DNA from: Siphonodentalium dalli
Lineage: Eukaryota > Mollusca > Scaphopoda > Gadilida > Siphonodentaliidae
Direction of reading: 5' to 3'
Length of the DNA stretch: 64,000 nt
NCBI GenBank assembly: GCA_032622095.1
Contig: CP136069.1
Coordinates: 81,244,958-81,308,957, forward strand
Part shown: one piece after another, positions 48,110 through 58,886 of the stretch
How the letters are laid out: every line of letters begins with the position of its first letter
Position numbering within the stretch: position 1 is the first letter of the stretch
Notes under the pieces: generated by a model
What the model saw: only the letters and a program-made list of their open reading frames with translations
Told to the model about the DNA's origin: nothing
The model's database searches: none
Translations under genes and position numbers: made by a program

Positions 48110-48516
48110 TGGGCTCATAAGTGTTTATGTTCCATTGGAAATTTTCAATAGTTTGGTCTGATGGCCATGTGTAGTTCATGTTGTCTAATGAACATTTGTG
48201 GGATCATTTAGTATGGTTGGTTGATTGTTTACAACATTGAACTTGTGCTCGTGTTATAACGGGACTGCTACATGTATTTCAAGGGAGTTAAATTTAACTC
48301 TAAATCTTTGATCTTGAGATCACCTTAGAATATAAAGTAATTATTAATGAGCAGGTGGCCTTAAAATTCCCATTTCAACCCTTCACCATGCTAATTTTGG
48401 GCCCTCAATTTATTCCCAATCCCATTACACACACCTCTGATTTCAATGAATCTTCACTATGTCAAAAATATCTAAAATATTTATTTGTAGAAGTTTCATC
48501 TGTTATATAGTTTTAG

Positions 48517-48615
48517 GGAAGTTCCAGTGTGGTAGCGGGGAGTGTGTCAGACTGTCTGACCTTTGTGATGATCATGCTGATTGCGAGGACGAATCCGATG
48601 AGAGTAACTGTAAAA
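48517..48615 (+). CDS. LRP5/6-like exon: LDLa repeat 3
   Basis: The acceptor is atatagttttag and the donor is TAAAA|gtgagt. The exon is 99 bases, phase 1 to phase 1. It reads FQCGSGECVRLSDLCDD and then ADCEDESDESNC, a complete class A repeat. It is the last exon of the gene that I can support; the next should carry the juxtamembrane or transmembrane part and must start with two bases completing an A-- codon. Confidence 0.93.
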
Positions 48616-48639
48616 GTGAGTTTCATTAATTTATCAAAA

Positions 48640-49070
48640 TATGGTGCTGGACATTTGCAGAATGAGGTCCCCAGATGGTGAATTTAGTGATGCTACCCCA
48701 CAGTGGGCTAGCATCACCAATTTCGCCCTATGGTGACCTCATTCTGCATGTTCTTATCTGCTATGGGAGACCTAATACTGAGATCTTAGTTTCAAGATGG
48801 TGATGTGCACCCATTGGGCACCTCGATTATGCATTGTGTCATCTGCCAATTGGGTCTATAGAGAACCTAAACTATAAAAGAAAAAAAACTTTCTAAAGAA
48901 ATCAAAAAAACTTGTTAATTTAATAATGATACTTTCCAGAGAAGATGAGGCTGAAGCAGAATGAATTTAAGTCCCCAGAGGGTGAATTTAGTGATGCTAG
49001 CACGTTGTGTGGGGTAGCGTCACAAAATTCACCCTCAGGGGACCTTATTCTGCAAATGTTCAGCACCATA
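48640..49070. mobile_element. Foldback MITE, full-length copy
   Basis: TATGGTGCTGGACATTTGCA at left and TGCAAATGTTCAGCACCATA at right, two hairpins and the shared middle. It starts 24 bases after the LDLa3 exon. The outer ends differ from other copies (subfamily). Confidence 0.74.
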
Positions 49071-49096
49071 TTTTGAGTCCTGATTATGTATCTATA

Positions 49097-49269
49097 CAGT
49101 AATGCCCTTAATAATCGACTCCTTAACCACAGCAGAATTATGGGTAATTTTTCAGGATTTAGTCGGAAATATGGCTTGTTGCTATTCATCGGAAAGCTCT
49201 CAGTGAAATCCTGAAAAATTACCCATAATTCTGCTGTGGTTAAAGAGTCGATTATTTAGGGCATTACTA
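49097..49269. mobile_element. TA-flanked palindromic MITE, internally deleted copy
   Basis: CAGTAATGCCCTTAATAATC at left; the right arm is shortened at the centre (GAAAGCTCTCAGTGAAATCC) and ends GGGCATTACTA. Confidence 0.7.
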
Positions 49270-49747
49270 TATCTCCATGAATACATCGAAGGAATGGGTA
49301 AATGTGAAGACCTACTGCAATTCACAGAAAGTTCAAAACTATTTGGTGAATTTGATTCAGACATGGCGAGATCGGAATATAATTTATCAAATGATCTTTC
49401 ACCCTTTACCGAATCTGAATATTGCCAACGTCACTGCCCACAGACAACACTTAGGCCCGTTCCAAACGACGGATTTTCGTCGACTCGAATCTAATTGTAT
49501 TAAATCCGTCGGTGATGCGACTGCGGTCAATTTTGTTTCAGACGGACGCATCTTCATCGCGTCGAATCTAATACATTGGTCGATTTATTTAAAGCTGGCT
49601 TCCCAGTTACCGTCACAAAATGGTCGCGCGTGGATAGAGGCATCTATATACCGGTATGTTATACATATATATACTAAAATACAGTATAAATTATGTATAT
49701 ATATATATGCGCGATTGCAGCGCGAATATATGTGCACATGTTAATGT

Positions 49748-51216
49748 AGTCCAAGTCTTCTTGTACTAAAACCAGCTAAGATATTGGGATGGCGATTTGC
49801 TGTTTTTAGTCCAAGCCCGTCCTATATGCTCTCTTATGACAGAGCTTAAGCGTTAGTGACCCGCTCAAATAAAACCACAATTATATGAAATAAAATATCA
49901 CAATTGCGACAATAAACGGATATTTTCCGCAGAAGACATGCTATTTTATCTGAAACCCACATCAGTTATGAATTTAAAACGGTAATTTAATGCGAAAAGA
50001 GACATTTACCTCAATGTTTACAATTTTTTTAAAGTATGCGAACTCGGTTGACCTCGCGAACTGTGTTCGGCATTTTCCGTTGAATATACTCCGTAGATTT
50101 TGGACAACAGCGCAAATTACGATGAATTCTCCATTGTAATCGTAATTATGTATGTCAATAAATAAAATAATAAATAGATTAATTAAACATTGGAGATATA
50201 AATGTAATACACTAAATAAATTACGGGAATTAGAACCCAAACTCCCGACCTGAAATCAATACATTTCTTATTACTACCCAAACTCCCCACCTGAAATCAA
50301 TACATTTCTGGTTGGGAATACATTTCTTTTAATTGCTTCCCTCTCAACGTTTAAAACAGTGTAAACACAAGTTACGAGCATTAGATATAATATGCCTTAT
50401 ATGGTGCTACATTTCACCCATATTTGGTGGACTTCCGCGAAATTAAGATATATACTAAGCGAACAGGGCAATATACTGCTCTTGTTAAGCACACAAAAAA
50501 TCAAATCAAATTTGTATAAATTTTTAACCTTAAGTTTGAAAAGTCCCACTAAAACGGAAGAACTATATTTCGTAACTGTGTGATTCGGTTCTCCGATTAT
50601 TTTATCAACACAGATGTCAAAATGCACATCACACGCATGGCAAGTCAGACACAAGAGTTCTAATTTGCTCCAATTTTGACAAGTTGCTTGCGAAAATTGT
50701 CAACAAAACTACCGTTCTGATCCTCCATTATGTCATTAAGTTTTTAGTGCGGGAATTGTTCTGAAAGCACATAGAAAACTGGACTTTCGGGCGATCGGTT
50801 TTCGCCATTTTTTTTCGGAAAACCCGCGCTATATATAGAAACGGAAAGTAGAATTCCCAGAACAAACGGCGGATTATGCCGAACTTATTCGGACCACTTT
50901 GGCTTTTGGTTAAAACGTAAACAAACAGAGAAACAAATCGATGTTTGTGGCAATCAACCGGAATATTCTATGTGTAATTTAACATTAAAGTTAGATTATT
51001 ATACACCATTATGACCATAAGATGTAAGCCTTTCCGATGTATATAGCATCATGTATTGATTTGCTAGGTAAATCGAGTAAAATACACCACAAATTCCCGC
51101 CACAGATCGTGGGCGTAACTCGTGTGATAGGAATGGTATACAAGCGGGCTTGGACTAAAAACAGCAAATCGCCATCCCAATATCTTAGCTGGTTTTAGTA
51201 CAAGAAGACTTGGACT
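49748..51216. mobile_element. 1.47-kb nested element, 72-bp perfect TIRs, 5-bp duplication AATGT
   Basis: Left 49748-49819 and right 51145-51216 are perfect inverted repeats of 72 bases beginning AGTCCAAGTCTTCTTGTACT. AATGT directly flanks both ends (49743-49747 and 51217-51221). It lies inside the Harbinger-like element at 49454-52397. The perfect arms suggest a recent insertion. No coding frame was recognised. Confidence 0.75.
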
Positions 51217-51346
51217 AATGTTAATGAGGATGCATATAGTACACATAGTTATATAATATACTATAATAGGCGCTACAAATAAATGCTTTTTCGTGCAACC
51301 AATTGCCATATATGTGTATACAATGCATATAAATACAGGTATACAA

Positions 51347-51907
51347 TAATTATTATAAATCGGAGACTACCACCCCTACCCCTTATAATAAGGAATACCG
51401 GAATATATTAATTATTATAAATCATAGGCTATCACCTATATCCTTTATAATAAGGAATACTGGTATCTATGAATTATTATAAATCATAGGCTACCATCCC
51501 TAACCCTCACAATAAGTAATACCGGTTTATATGAATTATTATAAACTGATGCTACCACCCCTACCCCTTATAATAAGGAATACAGGTACATATAAATTAT
51601 TATAAATCATAGGCTACCACTCTGCCCCTTATAATAAGTAATACCGGAATATATGAATTATTATAAATAAAAGGTTACCACCCCTATACCCCTCATAATA
51701 AGTAATGCCGATATATATGATTTATTATAAATCAGTGGTACCACCCCTACCCCTTAAAATAAGTAATACCGGTAATTATTAATTATTATACATCAGAGAC
51801 TACCACCCCTATTCCTTACAATAAGGAATATCGGTCTATATGAATTATTATAAATCAGTTGCTACAACCCCTACCCCTTATACCGGTATAAATGAATTAT
51901 TATAAAT
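51347..51907. repeat. About 60-bp minisatellite, 10 units
   Basis: Unit AATTATTATAAATC, then CTACCACCCCTACCCCTTAT, AATAAGGAATACCGG. Ten diverged copies inside the Harbinger-like element at 49454-52397. Confidence 0.85.
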
Positions 51908-52923
51908 CATTGATACTATATCCATTATATTGATGCGAGTCAGTGACATGCCACGTTCGTCGAGAAATCAAACTACCAAAATAATTACAATTTGCACAAT
52001 GTTACCCAAGCAATGCTTATAGATATATCTTTCTTTATACCAAAGAGAGCGTGCGACAAATGACATCATATGGGTATTGACCCAGATAAGGGGAAACCCC
52101 TCATCATTATACCATTATCATATCATTATCATATCATTTGCATTCGTTACTTCGGCAACTTTCGGCTCTTCTCGTCACATGTATTAGATTCCAGTCGTCC
52201 AAAATCCGTCGTTTGAAACCAAGACGGATTTCAGACGCATCACAGACGAAGATTCGTCTGAATTGGATGGAGATTCGTCTGTGATGCGCCTGACACGGAT
52301 CTAATTGTTTCAAACGTCGCATTTTTGACGCATTTAATACAATTGTGGGTCTGGTATTAGATTCGAGTCGTAAAAAATCCGTCGTTTGGAACGGGCCTTA
52401 CAGGTTATAATGTCAGCATTCCAGCCAACTCAACTGTGTTACGACGTCAATTTATTGAAAATAAATCTGTATTGATGTTTACATCATTGATGTTATTTAA
52501 CTTCATCTACCGGTATATACATTTTGACATGCAGAAAAAAATGTCCAGAGTGTAAATGTCAAATCCCCCACAGTATGGTATGGTGAATATTTAATTATGT
52601 TGTATATTTTATGATAATTAATATGAACCACAAACAAAAGGTGTGTTTGTACTTGATAATTTGTCTATTGGTGCCAAACCTGTGTAATGAAATTGGGTGA
52701 GTTGTTATCAAATTTCTATGTGGTGTTATGTTACATAAAATACAAAATCAAATAGCATATTAAATACAGTATATGTACACTTGAATGCAGTTGCCAATGA
52801 CTGCTTTATTTGTCCAAGTATCCATATTCCATCACCGATGACAAGTTGATGACACCACGTGTAGGTTTATTAATATTCATAAATTTATAGATTCCCCAGT
52901 TCCAGTCATAAACTATTACAGTG

Positions 52924-53272
52924 TGCAAGCCTGCAAATAGAGTGTCTGTCGTTTGCAGAATGAGGTTCCACAAGGTGAATTTAGTGACACTATCCCACAC
53001 GGCGGGCTAAATTCACCCTCTGGGAACATCATTCTGCTTTATAGTCCTCAACTGCTGTGGGAGACCTAGGATTAGATTGAAGTTCCCCAGTTCGGTGATG
53101 ATCACCAACAAGTCCCCTCAATTATGCATTTTTCTGAAAATTTGGGGATATAGAAACTTCCCAGAAGGGAAAAAGTAACTAAAAACAAGTTAATTTGAGA
53201 CTATAGATACTTCCCAGAAGATGGGGCCTTAGCAGAATGAGGACCCAGAGGGTGAATTGGTGATGCTAGCCA
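52924..53272. mobile_element. Foldback MITE, right-truncated copy
   Basis: CAAGCCTGCAAATAGAGTGT, first hairpin, middle (GGGAGACCTAGGATTAGATT) and the first arm of the second hairpin. Confidence 0.7.
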
Positions 53273-53643
53273 ACCCATATGTTCAGTCTGGTATGCACTC
53301 TGCAGTACTCAGCTCTCTACTAGTATGAAGGGGCTTCCATTTAAGGATCATCCCCATTTCCCAAGTGGTTAGCTTAATATGAATAACATCAAATATTGTG
53401 TTGGCCAGATGTTGAGGTTGTGGTTTTGAAACCTGACGGGCAACAATTGGGACCAATTTTAAAGTTTGATCTGAATTGTGTTTCGTTAACAAATATTAAT
53501 TTGTAAACACACATCCAAAGCAATGAACACCTTACACTGGGCTATCCACCAATTCAAATATCTATTAAAAGTTTCAATATTTTTGGGTCATGAGATATGA
53601 CCCAGCATTTTTATAGGTAAAAGTATTGAATTTCATATTTATA

Positions 53644-54075
53644 GGCGGGTCATACCCAACCCATTCACCGAATGCACACTCGACAATTGCGACGTGTGCA
53701 CAGGCTTCGCAAAACCTAGGTGGTTCCGAAGTTCTGTCACACACAAAAGATACAAAGGGCCTTATAAGTACAATTGCAATACACGCAATTGTATATACCT
53801 ACTCACATGTTCCCATTGCAACAAACAATATGTCGGAGAAACCAAAAGGGAAGTCAATGTACGTCTATCTGAACACTATATGCAGACATTAAACACTACG
53901 GCAACAAACCGGTAGCCCTGCATTTTAACCTAAACGGACACGGTCCACACAACGTAAAATACCAAATTATTGACATCCTCAAATCCGACCCTTTATCTGA
54001 AAAGACAGAGAAATTGAGTGGATCTTCACTCTCCGCACCCTCCAACCATGGGGCATTAACAAGAAGGACTTTTAA
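53644..54075 (+). pseudogene. Penelope-like element, GIY-YIG endonuclease end, frameshifted
   Basis: The plus frame reads NCDVCTGF, then NCIYLLTCSHCNKQYVGET and VNVRLSEH, the Cys-rich linker and GIY-YIG core (here IYLL...QYVGET) of Penelope-like retroelements. After SEH the frame shifts twice; HFNLNGHG lies in the second frame and EWIFTLRTLQPWGINKKDF with a TAA stop at 54073 in the third. It is a 5'-truncated, dead C-terminal fragment of about 430 bases. Confidence 0.82.
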
Positions 54076-54302
54076 CAGTCGCCTCCTTTTCATATTTATA
54101 GGTTGAGCTTTTATTTTATGTCAGACCAACTTGCATCCATACTCCATGCAATGCAAGCAAATCAAAGAGTGGATCCATTTCTTAACAATTTCATGACGAG
54201 AGCTGCAATGGTGCAGCATTAAATATCCTGTACCAGTGTATTCTCTTCTATATGCCAGTCTCCAATAGGGAGCCTTGCACATATAAGAAAATGCACTAAC
54301 TT

Positions 54303-56098
54303 CCCAAGAGAAATGTTGAGTGAAATTTCACTGAAATTTTGGTGAAATTTCAGTGAAATAACAGTAAAAAATTTAGTCAAAATTTCTCCAAAAATTCACT
54401 GAAATTTTACCAAAATAACACTATTAAACAGTAAAATGGTTCCATCATTTCTTGTACTATACTGTTCTATATCGCATGTCAAATTTTCAACCCTATATAG
54501 AGCTGAGAAATCCAGTTCCATTTTAATGTATGACGTCGATCTTTGTATATGCTGGCCCGCATTGGTCAGTGAGATGGAACAAGGATATATGAAATGTAAA
54601 TATATTTATTATTTATTGACTGTCCAAACATTGAGTCAAGTCTAAAGTTTGTCATGTCCTCACACACAAAGAATCTTATGTGCACAACTGTACGTGCTAC
54701 AGTGATCTTGCAAAGCCTTGCATCTGCGCGATCCGTAATTTGTTAGTTTATTGCAAATAACACAGATTCACTTTCCAGAAACGGCAACTTTTTAAAAAAA
54801 TCACTGAGAATGTAATTTTTTTCTTTACCATCTTTATGACAAATTTTGACCGGCTTTTGAAACCAGGCAAATTAAAATTTATTCTTAACTCCAACGTCGT
54901 CGTATCGATCGCCTTCTTTCACAATTGAATTCATAACAATCACTTTTAAAACTTCTAATTTGAAAGAGATCGCGAACCGTGAAACTCTTTTGTTCAAAAC
55001 AAAAGAATGATCGCGGCCAAAAATATCCCGAAGTCCGTCGAGTCAACGAATATCATTGGCTTGATGTGCAGCGTCGACACCAAAGGAAGCGAATCGAGCC
55101 AATGAGAAGCTACGTATTAAACCGGCATGGTGGACCCGGTGTTTCCGAAAAACAACCGGTGTCGCTTTGAATGACCGGACAATTTATGTCGGCCGACTGA
55201 GATTGTCGCGAATAAAAAAAACATGCCCTTTGAAGTTTTGTATTTGAATAGACACATCGCGACTTTTCACATGTCACAGATAATATAACATCACAAACTT
55301 TGTTGGCACAGAGTAATTTTCTGTTCACGGTGTCTTTCTTAGAACAGTCAGCTATTATTAGTGATGAGGGACGCTCTGAATCAGATGTTTCTTTACCGTA
55401 CACGTCGGAAAATGGCGAGTATTTGTCACTACCAATATCGATCCGCTGACATTCACTCTCTATTTTTACCTGTATTTTACCAAATCCTCTCATTTGAGTA
55501 ATTGAAAATTGCATCCGCACAAGATATATATAGTCTTTGATTGTGATAATATATGGACACGAACTTACCGATAATGGAAAAATGTGGCCCATTGATAAAT
55601 AAAAATTTCATATGCATGATTATAATATCCCTTAACTGGAAGCCATTCTCTGTATACTAAATATATACTGCATGCTGTTCACTTTGGGGGTCCATATTTC
55701 CATGTAGACTCACTTCTTTAAGATAGAATTGAAAACACAATTTTATTCTTTTTTCTTTTGTCCACCAAGACAATAATAAAACTATATAATGATGTAAAAT
55801 TAAAAATTTTAAGCTGAAAAGTACTCAAAATCTCACTGAAAACTGTTTTATCATTTTTTAGTGAATTAATTTTATATTTAAAACTGAAAATTTAGTACTC
55901 AAAATCTCACTGAAAACTATTTTATCATTTGAGTGAAATTTTAGTGAAATTAACTGGAAAAGTTAAAATAAATTTCAGTGAAATTTCACCGAAATTTCAG
56001 TGAAATTCACTGAAATGGCTGAAATAACACCAAAATTTGGTAATTTCACTGAATTTCAGTGAAATTTCACTGAAATTTTGGTCTCATTTTCTCTTGGG
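54303..56098. mobile_element. 1.8-kb element with CCCAAGAGAAA ends and TTTCACTGAAA subterminal arrays
   Basis: Both ends carry CCCAAGAGAAA in inverted orientation. Next to each end are dense, degenerate palindromic arrays of TTTCAGTGAAATTTCACTG type (about 54316-54420 and 55850-56080). It splits a TTAA MITE whose halves lie at 54182-54302 and 56099-56178. The target duplication is unclear (possibly TT). A 160-codon minus-strand frame lies inside. I cannot assign it to a named superfamily. Confidence 0.6.
55110..55592 (-). CDS. Hypothetical 160-codon frame inside the CCCAAGAGAAA element
   Basis: An uninterrupted minus-strand frame with a protein-like composition: hydrophobic start (YIITIKDYIYLV), an acidic, Ser-rich middle (DVYGKETSDSERPSS) and nine cysteines in the C-terminal half and beyond (for example SVTCEKSRCVYS). 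There are no recognised domains. It may be an element-encoded protein or an exon. The local sequence is richer in CpG than its surroundings. Confidence 0.3.
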   Translation of the reverse strand: MGHIFPLSVSSCPYIITIKDYIYLVRMQFSITQMRGFGKIQVKIESECQRIDIGSDKYSPFSDVYGKETSDSERPSSLIIADCSKKDTVNRKLLCANKVCDVILSVTCEKSRCVYSNTKLQRACFFYSRQSQSADINCPVIQSDTGCFSETPGPPCRFNT

Positions 56099-56178
56099 TT
56101 ACAATAAGTTCAAAGTTAATATTGTAAGACCAATGTATTCTCATATAAATGTGAGGCTCCCAGTCATGGAAGGGTTAA

Positions 56179-57173
56179 ATGATTGTTTAACAGTTATTGG
56201 CATCTACCCGAGACTGTTTAGGCCAAAAAAAAAAAGTTTTTTGGTTCTCGGGCAATTTTTTTTTCAAATCAATGAGGGAGGGAGGGTTTTATTTTTATTT
56301 TTTATTTTTTTCTGCGCATAGTAACCATGGACAAAGATATCTTCCTCTGTCTAGTAATAACCAGAAAGGTAGAGGGAACTGTTATGCATATAAACTCATT
56401 TAGTCTTATATAAAAATGACATTGTACTACCAGTGTATGACTGGGATTACCTAACAATATATAATGCCCCTGACATTAACTACTGGTCTACGCTAGACTA
56501 GATACTACCAAAACATATATAGCAGATAGCGTGCGTCTTTATTGGTATTTAGATCTGTACAGTCATACACAAACCGGAAGCCGTGGAACGATTCAGAGTT
56601 TATCGACTAAACCAAATTAATAAATTAAGCAAAAAGACATGCTTCCATGTGGCATACACATTTATGTTATAAACAATCTAAACTCTGATACAGTGTTACA
56701 TATAACATACACAAAAATAACCCAGCAGCTCCCGGCTAACAAAATTCTACACTTAACAACCTGCGTTAAACCAGAGATAAAACCCTTTGGGCAAAACGCT
56801 CTGGAAGCATTGAATGTCAAGTGCTATATATATACATCTTAATTTTCGAAAATGTTATATGACGTTTTGACATGTCATCTTAAATACATTCAATCTTATA
56901 TTAATTGTTATGCCCAGTTTTCACAAAAACTGTGCTGGAAATTTGGCGAAATACACCTGTACAGTCCGTTAGACGCTGCTAAAGTGACTCAGTTTACTGA
57001 TCTCATTAACTCACTCACTCTACTACGTCACAATAGGCTGTCATTGTGACACCCTTTAATTGAATTATTCTAGCTTATAATACAACAGCGTGCTAACGCC
57101 CGTTGAGTTGTAATCAGCGTATACCGCTTTAGACAAGTTTTGTTACTATTCTACGAAACGTCCAAAACATATA
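56179..57173. other. Region around the 3' side of the Ngaro-like element
   Basis: Contains the first 53-bp direct repeat. The 56539-57173 part should be the inner part of the split repeats but has no identified partner. Poly-A/T runs lie at 56226 and 56300. Confidence 0.45.
56486..56538. repeat. 53-bp direct repeat, copy 1 (Ngaro 3' side)
   Basis: Begins gtctacgctagactagata and ends gcgtgcgtct. It differs at one position from the copy at 57174-57226 and is in the same orientation 688 bases away. The location after the recombinase gene fits the B2 part of split direct repeats. Confidence 0.75.
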
Positions 57174-57226
57174 GTCTACGCTAGACTAGATACAACCAAA
57201 ACATATATAGCAGATAGCGTGCGTCT
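57174..57226. repeat. 53-bp direct repeat, copy 2 (Ngaro 3' side)
   Basis: Direct repeat partner of 56486-56538, lying 264 bases beyond the end of the recombinase frame; candidate B1 of Ngaro split direct repeats. No convincing A1/A2 partner was found at the 5' side. Confidence 0.75.
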
Positions 57227-57489
57227 GCTAAAAAAAAAATTGTTCAAAAGAATGTCCAGGTGTCGTTTGAAATCTCTCAAATTCCATGTGAATGTCTCAT
57301 AATGAATAATATTATATCATGGATGACATGTGTATATATGACCATAACTATACTAAATGCATATGTAGGCAATGCGTTTGATAAAAAAATACATATGTTA
57401 GCTAACGCTAATAGTCTTCCTCTTAAATTTTGCTATAATGAATGTTGAACATGCAATTTACGTAATTTACAAATATTATGTTAAATATT

Positions 57490-58515
57490 TTACAATTTCA
57501 AACTTTTTGAAACACTTAATCTGGATTCCACCGAATCCACCACATATCCGTCCTTTGCGGATTCAGAACGCCATCTCCCATGGCGCTTCCAACAACGCTC
57601 ATTGACTCCGGCTTGAGTGGCTTCGGTAGCTCCCCCAGCTCTCATAGAATGGAGCCCGAGCTTAACACTCCCATCACATACTTCCTTCAATCGCGCGACA
57701 ATACATTCTCGGGCTCTTGTATAACTTAAAGGCTTGTTTTTGTAAATTAATTTGCGTGATTCTTTTGATCCAAAAATGGGTCTGAATAAATACCCGTCTG
57801 AATTGACATCCAAATTTGCTAAACTAATATATCTATTCATCATTTTCACTGGGCATGCGACCGTTTGTCCTTTGGCAATAAGTATTTCATCGCCTTGCCT
57901 ATACTGATCTGTTTTACTTTTTTCAATTTTGATTGATAAATGATCAGAATCTATTTCTAAATTATTGCATTTCAAATTTTGTAATTCAGAAAATCTCATA
58001 AAACCACTAAAACCGAGAACAATCATAGCCAAATCTCTCACAACAGGTAAATCTACTGAATTCTCATATTTTTGACATATTGCAATAACATCTTCAGAAT
58101 AAACAGGGTCCTTTTTTGTAACTTTTTTGGAGGCGACTCTTTTGGCCGCTTCTACGATGTTGCTAACTAAACCGTTCGATGTTGGATCAGAAAATCCATG
58201 AAGCTCGTGAACCCATTTGAGAGAATATTTGTGAGCTGACACAACACTATGTGAGCTTCCTTTGTCTATCAAATCGGTCAGAAACAGTGCCACGTTTATG
58301 GAGTCCGCGGGAAGTTCATTGCATCCAATGTCACGAGCAAAGCCTTTCCATTTGGAAAAATTGTGGTAATACTTTTTCACTGTATTGTCCGCTATCGATT
58401 TAAGTAACAAATCGGTCATCTTGCCGGTTAAGTCATTAGCTCTGTTTGAACCCACCAAACTGGACTGGTTTACAGCTGATTGTATCTGTCTTGTTAAACC
58501 TATAAATGAAATTTA
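57490..58515 (-). CDS. Tyrosine recombinase of the Ngaro-like element
   Basis: About 340 open codons, the longest frame in the window. All catalytic positions expected of a tyrosine recombinase are present: Arg in GFMRFSEL (about residue 155 from the TTG start at 58458), a Lys in the SKTDQ beta-hairpin (182), HSMR (His270, Arg273), HGRW (His293) and Tyr305 in KDGYV. The N-terminal part resembles a SAM-like core-binding domain (VKKYYHNFSKWKGFA). The frame opens just after a TAA near 58523 at a plausible acceptor, tttatag. It would catalyse integration of the circular cDNA. It appears intact, unlike RT and gag. Confidence 0.88.
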
Positions 58516-58886
58516 ACATAATTATATATGTGTTTAATAGCTATGGTAAAAAAATGCCCTTAATATATATATGCATCGCCCCCATTGAGAACGGCAATGT
58601 TCTCCGGCCAAAAATGCTGTTGTCTCCCCTCCCTGGAGAAACTACGCACAGACCTCCGAGGTCCATCACTGGCGATGCCAATTTACGCTCATTTATTTCG
58701 TTTTCAAAGAGTGGCCAAAATGGTGCTGACTTCCAAATCGGAAATACTAAAGTGGCCTCACTGTGTGAGTTATCTCTGAACTTTTCTCAAAACTTCAGTT
58801 ACTTTTTTCGGAGGTGGAAAAATCCAGTTGTTTTCCCCGCTCCAACTTTGTTTCATTGCGTCCACACCCTCTGTACCCGGACACCA

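Larger units (their letters stand above)
2449..48615 (+). other. LRP5/6 (arrow)-like gene, partial: propeller 3 to LDLa repeat 3, 14 exons
   Basis: Fourteen exons with GT donors and AG acceptors join in frame to 701 codons with no stop. Domain order is part of a YWTD propeller, EGF, full propeller, EGF, then three LDL-receptor class A repeats. In LRP5/LRP6/arrow the fourth EGF is followed by exactly three class A repeats, so this should be propeller 3 through LA3 of the Wnt co-receptor, a single-pass plasma-membrane protein that binds Wnt and Dickkopf and recruits Axin. The YWTD-position motifs line up with my recollection of LRP6 (for example MYWIEWG at a blade of propeller 3 and FWID/YMYI in propeller 4), but many are degenerate. 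The signal peptide, propellers 1-2, membrane segment and PPPSP-type tail are not visible here. A divergent LRP4-like paralogue is less likely because LRP4 carries its class A repeats before the propellers. Confidence 0.85.
49454..52397. mobile_element. 2.9-kb PIF/Harbinger-like element (TTA target duplication)
   Basis: Terminal inverted repeats of about 42 bp start GGCCCGTTCCAAACGACGGA at both ends and run to CGACTCGAATCTAAT. TTA flanks both sides (49451-49453, 52398-52400), as expected for PIF/Harbinger. Subterminal copies of the same motif recur inside (about 52180-52260). No transposase is seen. It contains a nested 1.47-kb element and a 60-bp minisatellite. Confidence 0.78.
54182..56178. 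mobile_element. TTAA MITE of the same type, interrupted by the CCCAAGAGAAA element
   Basis: The left part 54182-54302 (TTAACAATTTCATGACGAGA, GCTGCAATGGTGCAGCATTA) and right part 56099-56178 (ending CATGGAAGGGTTAA) match the two ends of the copy at 21370-21633. Confidence 0.65.

Noticed and set aside
2449-48615. Assignment to LRP1, LRP2 or LRP4
   Set aside because: LRP1/2 have long clusters of class A repeats and LRP4 has them at the N-terminus; here exactly three follow the last EGF.
49277-49744. 155-codon plus-strand frame
   Set aside because: Crosses the left terminal repeat of the Harbinger-like element; no conserved motif.
53626-53892. 88-codon frame overlapping the Penelope fragment
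   Set aside because: Out of frame with the GIY-YIG peptide; a shadow of the real frame.
56486-57226. Long terminal repeats of an LTR retrotransposon
   Set aside because: Only 53 bases, both on the same side of the coding region, and the element encodes a tyrosine recombinase rather than a DDE integrase.
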